Shown: positions 1-10,609, numbered from the stretch's first letter. The stretch is 64,000 nt of DNA from Actinomadura flavalba DSM 45200 (GCF_000374305.1 NZ_KB894093.1:1674001-1738000), one strand, 5' to 3'. Program-made: numbers and translations. The notes: generated by a model not told the origin, from the letters alone.

Positions 1-33
1 GGCCGCCCGGTTCGTCACCCCTGTCGGGCGAGG

Positions 34-37
<4 letters not shown>
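1..37 (-). CDS. grpE: GrpE nucleotide exchange factor, N-terminal fragment
   Basis: A GTG codon (positions 37-35) overlaps the dnaK stop codon as GTGA and opens a frame reading [12 protein letters not shown] to the window edge. In actinobacteria dnaK is followed by grpE, dnaJ and hspR. The overlap, the strand and this acidic Ser/Asp/Glu-rich start all fit GrpE, the exchange factor for DnaK. Only 12 codons are visible, so the call rests mainly on gene order. Confidence 0.55.
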
Positions 38-1902
<1,865 letters not shown>

Positions 1903-2040
1903 GTCTCTCGTCCTCCGTCGTACTTGCCTGTTCTTGCCTGTCGGTGGAACCGCCGCCGCGTCCACGCGTCCCCCGCGCGGCGGCGGCCGGCTGTCGATCC
2001 TCTGGTCAGAGTGCCTTGCCGTCCTCGATCTGTCAAATGA

Positions 2041-2061
2041 GTTGAGTCGGCAGCACTCAAC
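2041..2061. promoter_or_regulatory. HAIR operator (HspR binding site) upstream of dnaK
   Basis: The sequence reads GTTGAGT, seven bases, ACTCAAC, a perfect inverted repeat with the geometry of the HAIR consensus (CTTGAGT-N7-ACTCAAG). HAIR elements bind HspR, the repressor encoded at the end of actinobacterial dnaK operons. On the minus strand a TTGACA-like box (about 2035-2030) lies right beside it, 17 bp before CACTCT, so the operator would overlap or abut the dnaK promoter. Confidence 0.85.
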
Positions 2062-2229
2062 TTTGCTGACGCTCTCCTTAACAGGACGTCTGAGCGCCTC
2101 ATTCCGGTTCCCACACGCCGGAAGTCGGTCCTCCGGGATGAGGGAGAACGGCCACCCTCCCCCTCACGGCGGACGCCTCCCGAATGACCCCTACCCGCGA
2201 CCCCTCCGGGCCGTCCCAATAACTAGAAG

Positions 2230-2610
2230 GTCAGGCTGGGGACCGGCGACGTCTCCGGTCTCGTCGGCCGCACGCTGGACCCGGCGCTGTTCGACGTGAC
2301 GATCCTCATCAGGCAGGGCTACGACGACGGGTACGGGACCGAGTCCGGCGTGATCGTGGGCTGCCGTCCGCGCGAAGATCGTCAACATGAGCCTCAGCGG
2401 CGACCCACCGAACCGATGTCGCGGGCGCTGAACGCGCTGACCGGAAGCACGGCGCGTTGATCGACGCGCGAACGGGCGCGCCCCGTGAGGAACGCGCCGT
2501 CATCTCCCGTCAGGGCGACGAGCGCTGGCACACGCCGGGCCGCGTCCTGTTCTCGTCGCTGGTCGTCGGCGCGGGCTGGCGTGACGTCGCGCCAGCGCGG
2601 CGCGGCTGAT
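2230..2610 (+). pseudogene. Decayed subtilisin-like (S8) serine peptidase
   Basis: No intact gene is present, but protease fragments appear in different frames. One frame from 2230 reads TLDPALFDVTILIRQGYDDG, which matches the end of the propeptide of secreted actinomycete S8 peptidases (the LDRRLFDVT...GYDD pattern). In a shifted frame near 2371 AKIVNMSLSGD follows, matching the catalytic-domain strand before the active-site region, and then ALNALT in the first frame before a stop. The catalytic Asp and His segments are absent. This looks like a remnant with an internal deletion and frameshifts. It lies between the dnaK promoter and the end of a dehydrogenase gene. Confidence 0.6.
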
Positions 2611-2618
2611 CTCGCCCG

Positions 2619-4151
2619 TCAGTGCAGGTCGGCCGGGGTGGTTCCGGTGTCGGTGAGGGGCATGCCGAGGGCCACCCGGTCCACCAGCCACTGGCTCGGC
2701 CGGTAGCGCGGGTCGCCGGTGCGCTCGAAGCGGGACGTGAGCAGGCGCAGGATCGTGGCGGAACCGGTTTGCTCACCCCATTCGAGCGGCCCGTGCGGAT
2801 ATCCGAGGCCGAGCCGGACACCGGTGTCGATGTCGGACGGAACCGCGATGCGCTGTTCGGCGATCTCGCACGCCACGTTGACGATCGACGCCAGCAGCCG
2901 TCCGGCCACACCCCCGGCCGTGTCGCGGACGAGCGTGACGTCGCGTCCGGTCGCGGCCACCGCTGCCCAGACGGCCCGCGCCGCCTCGCGTTCGACGCCG
3001 GGATGGACGAGCAGCGTCAGCCTGGTGAAGAACCCCCCGAACGGGTCGATGCCGACGGTCCGGGCGAGGGGGAGGCCCTGTTCGCGGGCGAAGTCGGCGG
3101 CCGTCCCGCCGTCGGGCGCGACGAGCACCACGGACCCGTCGGCCGGGGCGTCACCGGTGTCGAGGGGCACGTCGGCGGTGCCGAGCAACGCGCCCAGCTT
3201 CTCCCGCACCTCGGGATGAACCCACACGGGACGGGACGCCACGGGCGGCGCGGCCACGGGCTCGGGCTCCATCTTCGAGCCGTCCTCATACCGGTAGAAC
3301 CCGGCGCCGACCTTGCGGCCCAGCAGCCCCGCCGTCGCCCGCGCCCGCGTCAGCGGCGACGGACGCAGCCGCGGCTCGCCGTAGAAGCCCTCCCAGATGC
3401 TCTCCAGCACGGGATGGGAGACGTCGAGCCCGGTGAGGTCCATCAGCTCGAACGGTCCCATGCGCAGGCCGAGGACGTCCCGGGCGATCCGGTCGACGTC
3501 CACCGGATCGGCCACGGCCTCACCGACGATCTGCAACGCCTCGGTCACCAGCCCGCGACCCGCGTGGTTCACCACGAACCCCGGCGTATCGGCCGCGAGG
3601 ACGGGCTCGTGCCCCAGCCGCCGCACCAGCTCGGCCAGCGCGCCGGGAATCCACTCGGCCGTCCGCGCCCCCGGCACGACCTCCACGAGCCGCATCAGCG
3701 GCACCGGGTTGAAGAAGTGCAATCCCGCCAACCGGGACGGATCGGCCATCCGGGTGCCGATCGCCGTCACCGACAGCGAACTGGTGTTGGTCGCCAGCAC
3801 CGTCCGCTCCGGCGCGACCTTCTCCAGCGCCGCGAACAGGTCCCGCTTGACGTCCAGATCCTCCCGGACGGCCTCCACGACGAGGTCAACCCCGTCCAGC
3901 GGCGCCAGCGGATCACCGACCGGGCGCAACCGCCCGCGCGCTGCCGCCGCGTCGTCGGCCGTCATCCGGCCCTTGGCCGCCAGCCGGTCGAACATCGCGC
4001 CGACCTGCTCGATCGCCGCCTGGACCGCCTCGGGACGCGCGTCGGCCAGCTCCACCGCGATCCCGCCGGCCGCCGCCCACTGCGCGATGCCCCGCCCCAT
4101 CATCCCGGTGCCGACGACGCGGAGCGTCCTCACCTCGTGTCCCCAGCCCAT
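2619..4151 (-). CDS. 3-hydroxyacyl-CoA dehydrogenase (PaaH/Hbd type)
   Basis: The 510-aa protein oxidises 3-hydroxyacyl-CoA with NAD+ in beta-oxidation or phenylacetate-type degradation. The NAD-binding motif GTGMMGRGIAQ is near residue 15, and the 3HCDH helical domain follows (GFVVNHAGRGLVTEAL). A second 3HCDH-like copy lies at the C-terminus (residues about 410-510, VPSDIDTGVRLGLGYPHGPL), giving the two-copy architecture of PaaH. ATG 4151 is preceded by GAGGGAG at 6 nt; an in-frame ATG 11 codons upstream is less likely. A thiolase is transcribed divergently from the other side of an 86-bp gap, so the two enzymes probably do the last two steps of one beta-oxidation cycle. Confidence 0.92.
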   Translation of the reverse strand: MGWGHEVRTLRVVGTGMMGRGIAQWAAAGGIAVELADARPEAVQAAIEQVGAMFDRLAAKGRMTADDAAAARGRLRPVGDPLAPLDGVDLVVEAVREDLDVKRDLFAALEKVAPERTVLATNTSSLSVTAIGTRMADPSRLAGLHFFNPVPLMRLVEVVPGARTAEWIPGALAELVRRLGHEPVLAADTPGFVVNHAGRGLVTEALQIVGEAVADPVDVDRIARDVLGLRMGPFELMDLTGLDVSHPVLESIWEGFYGEPRLRPSPLTRARATAGLLGRKVGAGFYRYEDGSKMEPEPVAAPPVASRPVWVHPEVREKLGALLGTADVPLDTGDAPADGSVVLVAPDGGTAADFAREQGLPLARTVGIDPFGGFFTRLTLLVHPGVEREAARAVWAAVAATGRDVTLVRDTAGGVAGRLLASIVNVACEIAEQRIAVPSDIDTGVRLGLGYPHGPLEWGEQTGSATILRLLTSRFERTGDPRYRPSQWLVDRVALGMPLTDTGTTPADLH

Positions 4152-4179
4152 GCGCGCTCCCTCGGTCGGTTCCCCTGCA

Positions 4180-4209
4180 TTCAACCGCGTCCGCCGCGAC
4201 GCGTACGCT
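4180..4209 (+). promoter_or_regulatory. Candidate promoter for the thiolase gene
   Basis: TTCAAC (4180-4185) and TACGCT (4204-4209) are spaced 18 bp and would start transcription about 22 bp before the thiolase ATG. Both boxes deviate from consensus. Confidence 0.35.
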
Positions 4210-4237
4210 GCGGGACATCCCCTGTGGAGGAGGACCG

Positions 4238-5443
4238 ATGCGCGACGTGGTGATCTGCGAGCCGCTGCGAACCCCCATCGGACGTTACGGCGGTGTGTTC
4301 CGCGACGTCCCGGCCGCGACGCTCGCCGCGACGGTGATCACCGAGCTGCTGGCGCGGACGGGGCTGCCGGGCGACGCCGTGGATGAAGTGATCCTCGGGC
4401 AGTGCAATCCCACCGCCGACGCCCCCGCCGTCGGCCGCGTCGCCGCGCTGGACGCGGGCCTGCCCGTCACGGTCGGCGGCGTCCAGATCGACCGGCGCTG
4501 CGGGTCGGGGCTCCAGGCCGTCCTGGACGCCGCGATGCAGATCCAGACCGGGGTGAGCGACGTCGTCATCGCGGGCGGCGTCGAGAGCATGAGCACCGCG
4601 CCGCTCTACACGACGCGCGCGCGGTGGGGCGCGCAGGGCGGCTTCGAGCTGCACGACGCGCTGGCGCGCGGGCGCGTCACCGCCGGAGGCGTCCACTATC
4701 CGGTGCCGGGCGGGATGCTGGAGACCGCCGAGAACCTGCGCCGCCTCTACGGCATCGGCCGGGCGGAACAGGACGAACTGGCCGTGCTGTCGCACGAACG
4801 GGCCGTCGCCGCGCAGCGGGACGGGCGGTTCGCCGACGAGATCGTTTCCGTCACCGTGCCCGGCCGCAGGGGTGCCACCGTCGTCGACGCCGACGAGCAT
4901 CCGCGTCCCGGCACGACGCTGGACGGGCTCGCCGCGTTGCGTCCCGTCCTCGGCCGCGACGACGCCGACGCCACCGTCACGGCGGGCAACGCCAGCGGCC
5001 AGAACGACGGCGCCGCCGTCTGCGCCGTGACCACGCCCGAGCGCGCCGACGAGCTCGGCCTGCGCCCGCTGGTGCGGCTCGTGACGTGGGCGCGTGCGGG
5101 CGTGCCGCCGGAGACAATGGGCATCGGACCCGTCCCCGCGACGGCGCGGGCGCTGGCCGCCGCCGGGCTGACGTTCGCCGACCTCGGCCTGGTCGAGCTG
5201 AACGAGGCGTTCGCCGCGCAGGCCCTCGCCGTCACCCGCGAATGGGAGTACAAGGACGCCGACTGGGACCGGACGAACGTCAACGGTTCCGGCATCTCGC
5301 TCGGGCATCCCGTCGGCGCGACCGGCGCCCGCATCTTGGCGACCCTGGCCCGCGAGATGCACCGCCGCGACGCCCGGTACGGGCTGGAGACGATGTGCAT
5401 CGGCGGGGGCCAGGGCCTCGCGGCGATCTTCGAGCGGGTCTAG
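4238..5443 (+). CDS. Acetyl-CoA C-acyltransferase (thiolase)
   Basis: This 401-aa degradative thiolase cleaves 3-ketoacyl-CoA with CoA to acetyl-CoA and a shortened acyl-CoA. The nucleophile lies in RRCGSGLQAV (Cys88). The C-terminal catalytic His is in NGSGISLGHPVGATG (His357), and the second Cys in ETMCIGGGQG (Cys387), so all three catalytic positions are intact. GGAGGAGG lies a few bases before ATG 4238. It is paired divergently with a PaaH-type dehydrogenase, which supports a role in fatty-acid or aromatic acyl-CoA breakdown; the exact substrate cannot be read from the sequence. Confidence 0.93.
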   Translation: MRDVVICEPLRTPIGRYGGVFRDVPAATLAATVITELLARTGLPGDAVDEVILGQCNPTADAPAVGRVAALDAGLPVTVGGVQIDRRCGSGLQAVLDAAMQIQTGVSDVVIAGGVESMSTAPLYTTRARWGAQGGFELHDALARGRVTAGGVHYPVPGGMLETAENLRRLYGIGRAEQDELAVLSHERAVAAQRDGRFADEIVSVTVPGRRGATVVDADEHPRPGTTLDGLAALRPVLGRDDADATVTAGNASGQNDGAAVCAVTTPERADELGLRPLVRLVTWARAGVPPETMGIGPVPATARALAAAGLTFADLGLVELNEAFAAQALAVTREWEYKDADWDRTNVNGSGISLGHPVGATGARILATLAREMHRRDARYGLETMCIGGGQGLAAIFERV

Positions 5444-6129
5444 TAGCCCGCGCTGCGCAGCGTCCAGGCCACCTGGAAGTGATTGCTGGTGGCGTTGGCG
5501 GGCAGGCCGAGGAGCTGGTTGACGGTGAAGTCGTTCCCGGCGCAGTTCTTCGCGGACGGCAGCGCGTAGACGCTGTCGTACGCCTGGACGCGCCACGCCA
5601 GGCCGCCGTCGAACCACGGGAACACCCACTGGAGCGCGGGCTTGACCGTCACCGGGCCGATCCCGCAGGCGTCGCCCAGGCCGCTCCCGACGATCTGCGC
5701 CGTCAGCCCGATCTCGTGCGGGACCAGGACGCCGGGCTTGATCGCGCCGGTCGGCGTGATCCGCACCTTCCAGCCGGTCGGGTGCGGCGTCTCCAGCGAC
5801 GTGCCGGGGACGCCGGTGACGAACGGGATCGGGTCGCCGCGCAGCGCGCCGACCTTCGCGGCCTCGGTGCCGTCGGCCAGCTTGCCCTGCGCGACGGTGA
5901 GCGTGACCGGCGCCGTGGTGTGCGCGCTCATCTTGTTGAACCGCAGCAGCGTGTCCGCCGCCGTCATGACGTAGCAGGTCCAGGTGGACGCGTCGGCGCC
6001 GGCGGGCAGGTCGGGGCAGTCGGCGAAGGCCGCGCCGGACGGCTTGGCGACGGCGGGCGCCGCGCTCAGCCCGAGGGCCAGCGCGGCGACCGCCGATCCG
6101 GTGACGGCGCGGCGGAGGAATCGCTTCAT
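5440..6129 (-). CDS. Secreted protein of unknown function
   Basis: The 229-aa product begins with a classical signal peptide (MKRFLRRAV, then a hydrophobic Ala/Leu stretch and an APAVA-K cleavage site). The mature part is rich in Pro, Val and Thr and has five cysteines, so disulfides are plausible. No transmembrane anchor, sorting motif or catalytic motif is visible. Its stop codon overlaps the thiolase stop convergently. I do not recognise the family. Confidence 0.8.
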   Translation of the reverse strand: MKRFLRRAVTGSAVAALALGLSAAPAVAKPSGAAFADCPDLPAGADASTWTCYVMTAADTLLRFNKMSAHTTAPVTLTVAQGKLADGTEAAKVGALRGDPIPFVTGVPGTSLETPHPTGWKVRITPTGAIKPGVLVPHEIGLTAQIVGSGLGDACGIGPVTVKPALQWVFPWFDGGLAWRVQAYDSVYALPSAKNCAGNDFTVNQLLGLPANATSNHFQVAWTLRSAGY

Positions 6130-6230
6130 GGGGCAGCTCGCAAGAGGGGGTGGGGCGTGGGGGACATGCCAGTCAGTCGATGGACATATCCCCCAAATCC
6201 ACCACCGCCCGGCGGGGTGAGACTAGCCAC

Positions 6231-6815
6231 TCACCTCCCGCCGGTCGAGCCCTCCCAGCGCGGATCGCGGCCCGCCAGCGCGATCAAACGGTCCAGTTCC
6301 GACGCGTCCGGAGGCGCCGGGACGGGCGGGCCGAACGGGTCGCCCGTCCGCTCCGGCTCGTCGTCCCCCGGCGTGAGCAGGCTCCGGCACGCCTCGATCT
6401 CGGCCGGTTCCGCGGCGTACGGCAGTCCCGCCGCGCGGGCGACGTCCCAGCCGTGCACGACCAGCTCGTCGAGCGCGACGAGCCCGGCGACGTCGGCGGG
6501 CAGGTCGAGGCCGCCCGCGCGCGTCATGCCCTCCCACGCGCGCGGATCGTCCCAGCTCGCGGCCATCTCGGCGAGCTGCGCGGGGATGCGCTCGCGCCAG
6601 TCCGGCCCGAGCCGCGCCGGGTCACCGGCGGGCGCCTCCTCAAGCGGCGTCTTGCGCGCGGCGGCGGTGAAGGCGCGGGTCACGCCGTCGACGTGGTCGA
6701 ACAGCGCGGCGAGCGTGTAGCCGGGGCAGGGTGTCGGCGCGTCCAGGAGGTCGTCGGGGACGGTGCGCAGCAGGCCGGACAGGCGCGTCGCGGCCGGGGC
6801 GAGGTCGGCGGTCAT
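6231..6815 (-). CDS. TIGR03086-type mycothiol-dependent maleylpyruvate isomerase-like protein
   Basis: The 194-aa protein has the DinB/MDMPI N-terminal pattern: an amphipathic start (LAPAATRLSGLLRTV), then TPCPGYTLAALFDHVDGVTRAF, and later LDELVVHGWDVARAAGLP. The His positions in DHVDG and VHGWD are typical metal ligands of this fold. Members are actinobacterial enzymes that use mycothiol or are of unknown reaction. The start at ATG 6815 follows a GGAGAGGA box; a start 12 codons upstream is possible. Confidence 0.75.
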   Translation of the reverse strand: MTADLAPAATRLSGLLRTVPDDLLDAPTPCPGYTLAALFDHVDGVTRAFTAAARKTPLEEAPAGDPARLGPDWRERIPAQLAEMAASWDDPRAWEGMTRAGGLDLPADVAGLVALDELVVHGWDVARAAGLPYAAEPAEIEACRSLLTPGDDEPERTGDPFGPPVPAPPDASELDRLIALAGRDPRWEGSTGGR

Positions 6816-6903
6816 AGGTCGGGAATCCTCTCCGTGAAAAAAGTTATCCACAGGGTCGACTGCGGGTGTGCGCGGAACTCATCGGGCAGGCAGGGTGGGG
6901 GCC

Positions 6904-7245
6904 ATGGAGATCGTGACGTGCGCCACCTGCGGAACCGTCGCCGCCGAACTGCGGGCGACGCCGCCCGGCGCGACCGCCGACCTCGGGCCGCCGCTCGGGC
7001 TGCGGCGCGGGCCCGCGCCGGGGGTGCGCGTCACCGGTTTCGGCGAGCCGCTGTGGACGGTGCTCGGCGAGGCGGAGTACGCCGCCGTCCGGCGGGGCGA
7101 CTACGGCGCGGCGGTGCGGAGACTGCCCTTCTTCTGCGCCGAGTGCGCGCATTCGTACTGCCGCGCGCACTGGAACGTGCGACGGGTGAGCGACACGCTG
7201 CGGGGAACCTGCCCGCTCGGTCACCCGCGCGCGATGCCGCCGTGA
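6904..7245 (+). CDS. Small Cys-rich (zinc-ribbon-like) protein, unknown function
   Basis: The 113-aa product carries three Cys groups: CATC near residue 6, CAECAHSYCRAHW near residues 78-90, and CPLGH near the C-terminus. This spacing suggests one or two zinc-binding sites. GGTGGGGG lies just before ATG 6904. It is divergent from the MDMPI-like gene. I do not recognise the family; the Cys pattern is seen, metal binding is inferred. Confidence 0.65.
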   Translation: MEIVTCATCGTVAAELRATPPGATADLGPPLGLRRGPAPGVRVTGFGEPLWTVLGEAEYAAVRRGDYGAAVRRLPFFCAECAHSYCRAHWNVRRVSDTLRGTCPLGHPRAMPP

Positions 7246-7355
7246 GCGCGTTCCCGCAGGTCGGCGCCTGTTTCGCCGGGTCGCGAGGCGGCCTATATTG
7301 AACGGCCGGGAAAGATCGCGTCCGACGTGCCCCGGCACGCCGGGCGACACACAAC

Positions 7356-7369
7356 CTACTGACGAGTAG
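7356..7369. promoter_or_regulatory. Palindromic operator candidate upstream of etfD
   Basis: CTACT-GACG-AGTAG is a perfect inverted repeat 82 bp before the etfD start. Its core TACTGACGAGTA differs at one base from TACTGACCAGTA upstream of the fadE5-like gene at 54533-54544. The size and symmetry resemble TetR-family operators. The regulator itself is not in this window. Confidence 0.6.
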
Positions 7370-7451
7370 TATTCGGGCCCCGGATGAAGCCCGGACTGTC
7401 GCGAGCCCTACGCTGACAGCCAACGCCCGTACCTTCAGGGAGGACGGAACA

Positions 7452-9596
7452 GTGCACGGAGCAGCGTACTGGCTGACATTGATCATCGGGCTGGCCGGAA
7501 TCGTGGTGACGCTCGCCCTCGCCGGCCGCCGGATCCAGTTCCTGACCAAGCTCTTCCGCAGCGGCCAGCCCGACCCCGAGCGCACGCTCCAGGTCAGGCG
7601 CGAGCCCAAGGCCGCCGTCGAGGGCCAGGCCGTCGAGGTCCTCGGCCAGAAGAAGCTGCTCAAGTGGACGGTCGCCGGCGCCGCGCACTTCGCCGTCATG
7701 TGGGCGTTCTTCCTGCTCGCCACCGTGTACCTCGAAGCGGGCGTCCAGCTGATCTTCGGCCTTGAGGCCCACATCCCGTTCATCCAGACGTGGGGCCCGA
7801 TCGGCTTCGTCCAGGACACGATCGCCCTCGCCTGTCTGCTCGGCCTGGCGACCTTCGCCGCCATCCGGATCAAGCAGTCCCCGAAGAAGCTCGGCCGCAA
7901 GTCCCGCTTCAAGGGCTCGCACACCGGCGGCGCCTGGGTCATCCTCTTCATGATCTTCAACGTCATCTGGACGATGTTCTTCTTCCGGGGCATCGAGGCC
8001 GCGCGTGACGAACTGACCTACGGCAAGGCCGCCTACGCCTCCTGGCTGTCCGGCCGCCCCTTCACCGGCCTGAGCGACGGCACCCTCAACTGGCTCGAGT
8101 CGGTCGGCCTGCTGCTGCACATCGGCGTCGCGCTGGTCTTCCTCGTCATCGTCGTCAACTCCAAGCACCTGCACATCTTCATCGCCCCGCTGAACGTCAT
8201 GTTCAAGCGCCGCCCCGACGGCCTGGGCGCCGCGCAGCCGATGATGAGCAAGGGCAAGCCCCTCGACTTCGAGGAGGCCGACCCCGACGAGGACACCTTC
8301 GGCCGCGGCAAGATCGAGGACTTCACCTGGAAGGGCTACCTCGACATGGCGACCTGCACCGAGTGCGGTCGTTGCCAGTCGCAGTGCCCCGCCTGGAACA
8401 CCGGCAAGCCGCTGTCGCCCAAGATGCTCGTCCTCGAACTGCGCGACCACGCCTTCGCCAAGGCGCCGTACATGCTGGCGTCCGAGGAGGAGAAGGAGAA
8501 GTTCACCGACGAGCAGAAGCTCGCCATGCAGGTCGACAAGGAGCTCGTCGGCGACGACGGCGTCATCCACCCCGACGTCCTGTGGTCCTGCACCAACTGC
8601 GGCGCCTGCGTCGAGCAGTGCCCGGTCGACATCGAGCACATCGACCACATCCTCGACATGCGCCGCTTCCAGGTGATGATCGAGTCCTCGTTCCCGAGCG
8701 AGGCCGGCGTCATGCTGAAGAACCTGGAGAACAAGGGCAACCCGTGGGGCATGTCCGAGATGAAGCGCCTCGAGTGGATCGAGGAGCTGGACTTCGAGGT
8801 CGAGGTCGTCGACGAGAAGCTCCCCGAGGACACCGAGTACCTGTTCTGGGTCGGCTGCGCCGGTGCCCTGGAGGACCGCGCCAAGAAGACCACCAAGGCC
8901 ACCGCGGAGCTGCTGCACATCGCGGGCGTCAAGTTCGCCGTGCTCGGTCCGATGGAGGCGTGCACCGGTGACCCGGCCCGCCGCCTCGGCATGGAGTTCG
9001 TCTTCCAGATGCTCGGCCAGCAGAACGTCGAGACGCTGAACGAGGCCGGCGCCAAGAAGATCGTCGCGACCTGCCCGCACTGCTTCAACACGCTCGCCAA
9101 CGAGTACCCGCAGATCGGCGGGAACTACGAGGTCGTCCACCACACGCAGCTCCTCGCGCACCTGGTCGAAGAGGGCAAGCTCACCCCGATCAACCCGATC
9201 GAGGAGAACATCACCTACCACGACCCCTGCTTCCTGGGCCGTCACAACAAGGTCTACAAGCAGCCGCGCGACATCATGGCGACCGTCCCCGGCGTCAAGA
9301 CGCAGGAGATGCACCGCCACAAGGACCGCGGCTTCTGCTGCGGCGCCGGCGGCGCCCGCATGTGGATGGAAGAGCGCATCGGCAAGCGCATCAACACCGA
9401 GCGCGTCGACGAGGCCCTGGAGACCAACCCCGACACCGTCTCCACCGCCTGCCCGTTCTGCCTGGTCATGCTGGGCGACGCGATCAACGAGAAGAAGAAC
9501 GAGGGCGCGGCCAAGGAGACCCTGGAAGTCGTGGACGTCTCCCAGCTCCTCATCCGCTCGGTCAAGGGGGAGAAGGAGCCCGCCCCCGCCGAGTAA
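7452..9596 (+). CDS. etfD: EtfD-like membrane Fe-S oxidoreductase (HdrD/CCG family)
   Basis: The 714-aa protein has four or five N-terminal membrane helices (residues about 5-225). Two [4Fe-4S] ferredoxin motifs follow: CTECGRCQSQC near residue 300 and CTNCGACVEQC near residue 380. The heterodisulfide-reductase CCG domains have CPHCFN, HDPCFLGRHN, FCCGAGGARMW and CPFCLVM. In Mycobacterium tuberculosis this family (Rv0338c, EtfD) passes electrons from the acyl-CoA dehydrogenase flavoprotein EtfBA to menaquinone. GTG 7452 is preceded by GGGAGG. An upstream palindrome shared with the fadE5-like gene supports the same role here. Confidence 0.9.
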   Translation: MHGAAYWLTLIIGLAGIVVTLALAGRRIQFLTKLFRSGQPDPERTLQVRREPKAAVEGQAVEVLGQKKLLKWTVAGAAHFAVMWAFFLLATVYLEAGVQLIFGLEAHIPFIQTWGPIGFVQDTIALACLLGLATFAAIRIKQSPKKLGRKSRFKGSHTGGAWVILFMIFNVIWTMFFFRGIEAARDELTYGKAAYASWLSGRPFTGLSDGTLNWLESVGLLLHIGVALVFLVIVVNSKHLHIFIAPLNVMFKRRPDGLGAAQPMMSKGKPLDFEEADPDEDTFGRGKIEDFTWKGYLDMATCTECGRCQSQCPAWNTGKPLSPKMLVLELRDHAFAKAPYMLASEEEKEKFTDEQKLAMQVDKELVGDDGVIHPDVLWSCTNCGACVEQCPVDIEHIDHILDMRRFQVMIESSFPSEAGVMLKNLENKGNPWGMSEMKRLEWIEELDFEVEVVDEKLPEDTEYLFWVGCAGALEDRAKKTTKATAELLHIAGVKFAVLGPMEACTGDPARRLGMEFVFQMLGQQNVETLNEAGAKKIVATCPHCFNTLANEYPQIGGNYEVVHHTQLLAHLVEEGKLTPINPIEENITYHDPCFLGRHNKVYKQPRDIMATVPGVKTQEMHRHKDRGFCCGAGGARMWMEERIGKRINTERVDEALETNPDTVSTACPFCLVMLGDAINEKKNEGAAKETLEVVDVSQLLIRSVKGEKEPAPAE

Positions 9597-9611
9597 CCCG
9601 CCTGCACCGCC

Positions 9612-9645
9612 GCGGCCCCGCCCCTCATCGAAGGAGCGGGGCCGC
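9612..9645. terminator. Rho-independent-type terminator, bidirectional
   Basis: GCGGCCCCGC (9612-9621) pairs with GCGGGGCCGC (9636-9645), with extra pairing inside the loop. It lies between the convergent ends of etfD and the methyltransferase gene. There is no clear U-tract, as is common in actinomycetes. Confidence 0.7.
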
Positions 9646-9744
9646 AGTCGGTGGCGAGGCGCAGATACGGGTCCGGCAGCACGAACCCGCCGGGCGGCTC
9701 GCCGTCCCGGGCGCGGCACGACGTTCCCGCCGACCGGCGGCGCG

Positions 9745-10548
9745 TCAGGGCTTGCGGGCCACGGCGCCGTACTGCGCGACGACCGGCGGCTCGGCGCCGT
9801 CGCGCGGAGCCGGCCGCCAGCGCGTGCACGAGACCAGGCCCGGCTCGACCAGCTCCAGACCGTGCAGGAAACTCGCGATCTCCTCGCCCGTCCGGGCGCG
9901 CAGCGGCGGCTTGGCGTTGCGGTTGAAGAAGTCCATCGCCTCGACGTTGCCCTCGCCGCCCAGCTCCAGCGTGGGATGCGTCAGCGCCACCCAGGAACCG
10001 GACGGGACCGCCGCCACGAGGTCGTCCACGACGGCGTGCGCCTCGTCGTCGTCCAGCACGAAGTTCAGGATGCCGAGCATGATCAGCCCGACGGGACGGC
10101 TCAGGTCGAGCGTCCGCGCCGCGCCCTCCAGGACGGCGGCGGTGTCGCGGACGTCGGCGTCGATGTAGTCGGTGACTCCCTCCGGCGTGCTGTGCAGCAA
10201 CCGCCGCGCGTGCCGCAGCACCAGCGGATCGTTGTCGACGTAGACGACCCGCGACTCTGGCGCCACCCGCTGCGCCACTTCGTGGGTGTTGTCGGCCGTG
10301 GGCAGCCCCGTCCCGAGGTCGAGGAACTGCCGGACGCCCGCCTCCCCGGCCAGGAACCGCACCGCCCGCCCGAGAAACGCCCGATCGGCGCGCGCCACCT
10401 GCACGATGCTCGGATACATGCCGAACACCCGGTCGCCCACGGTGCGGTCCACGGGGAAGTTGTCCCGGCCGCCGAGCCAGTGATTCCACACCCGCGCGTT
10501 GTGAGCCGTGTCGCTGCCGAGCCAGATCGGTACGTGCTCATCGCCCAT
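9745..10548 (-). CDS. SAM-dependent methyltransferase, PF04672 (DUF574) family
   Basis: The 267-aa protein opens with ARVWNHWLGGRDNFPVDR, the hallmark of an actinomycete-specific methyltransferase family. The SAM-binding loop reads FLDLGTGLPTADNTHEV (motif I), with the acidic residue in VVYVDNDPLV (motif II). The physiological substrate of this family is unknown. I use ATG 10548 because the family starts near GDEHVPIWL; ATGs a few codons further up are possible. Confidence 0.9.
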   Translation of the reverse strand: MGDEHVPIWLGSDTAHNARVWNHWLGGRDNFPVDRTVGDRVFGMYPSIVQVARADRAFLGRAVRFLAGEAGVRQFLDLGTGLPTADNTHEVAQRVAPESRVVYVDNDPLVLRHARRLLHSTPEGVTDYIDADVRDTAAVLEGAARTLDLSRPVGLIMLGILNFVLDDDEAHAVVDDLVAAVPSGSWVALTHPTLELGGEGNVEAMDFFNRNAKPPLRARTGEEIASFLHGLELVEPGLVSCTRWRPAPRDGAEPPVVAQYGAVARKP

Positions 10549-10582
10549 ACAGCCCATCATGCCCCACACCCACAACGAAGGA

Positions 10583-10609
10583 CCGCCCGGACACCAGCGG
10601 TCCGGGCGG
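10583..10609. terminator. Terminator after the betaine/choline ABC operon
   Basis: CCGCCCGGAC (10583-10592) and GTCCGGGCGG (10600-10609) form a 10-bp stem with a 7-nt loop. It follows the proX stop codon on the minus strand. Confidence 0.7.

Noticed and set aside
6844..6852. A perfect TTATCCACA DnaA-box-like site
   Set aside because: It is a single copy in a short intergenic gap, with no box cluster, no AT-rich unwinding region and no dnaA or dnaN nearby. It is not evidence for an origin.
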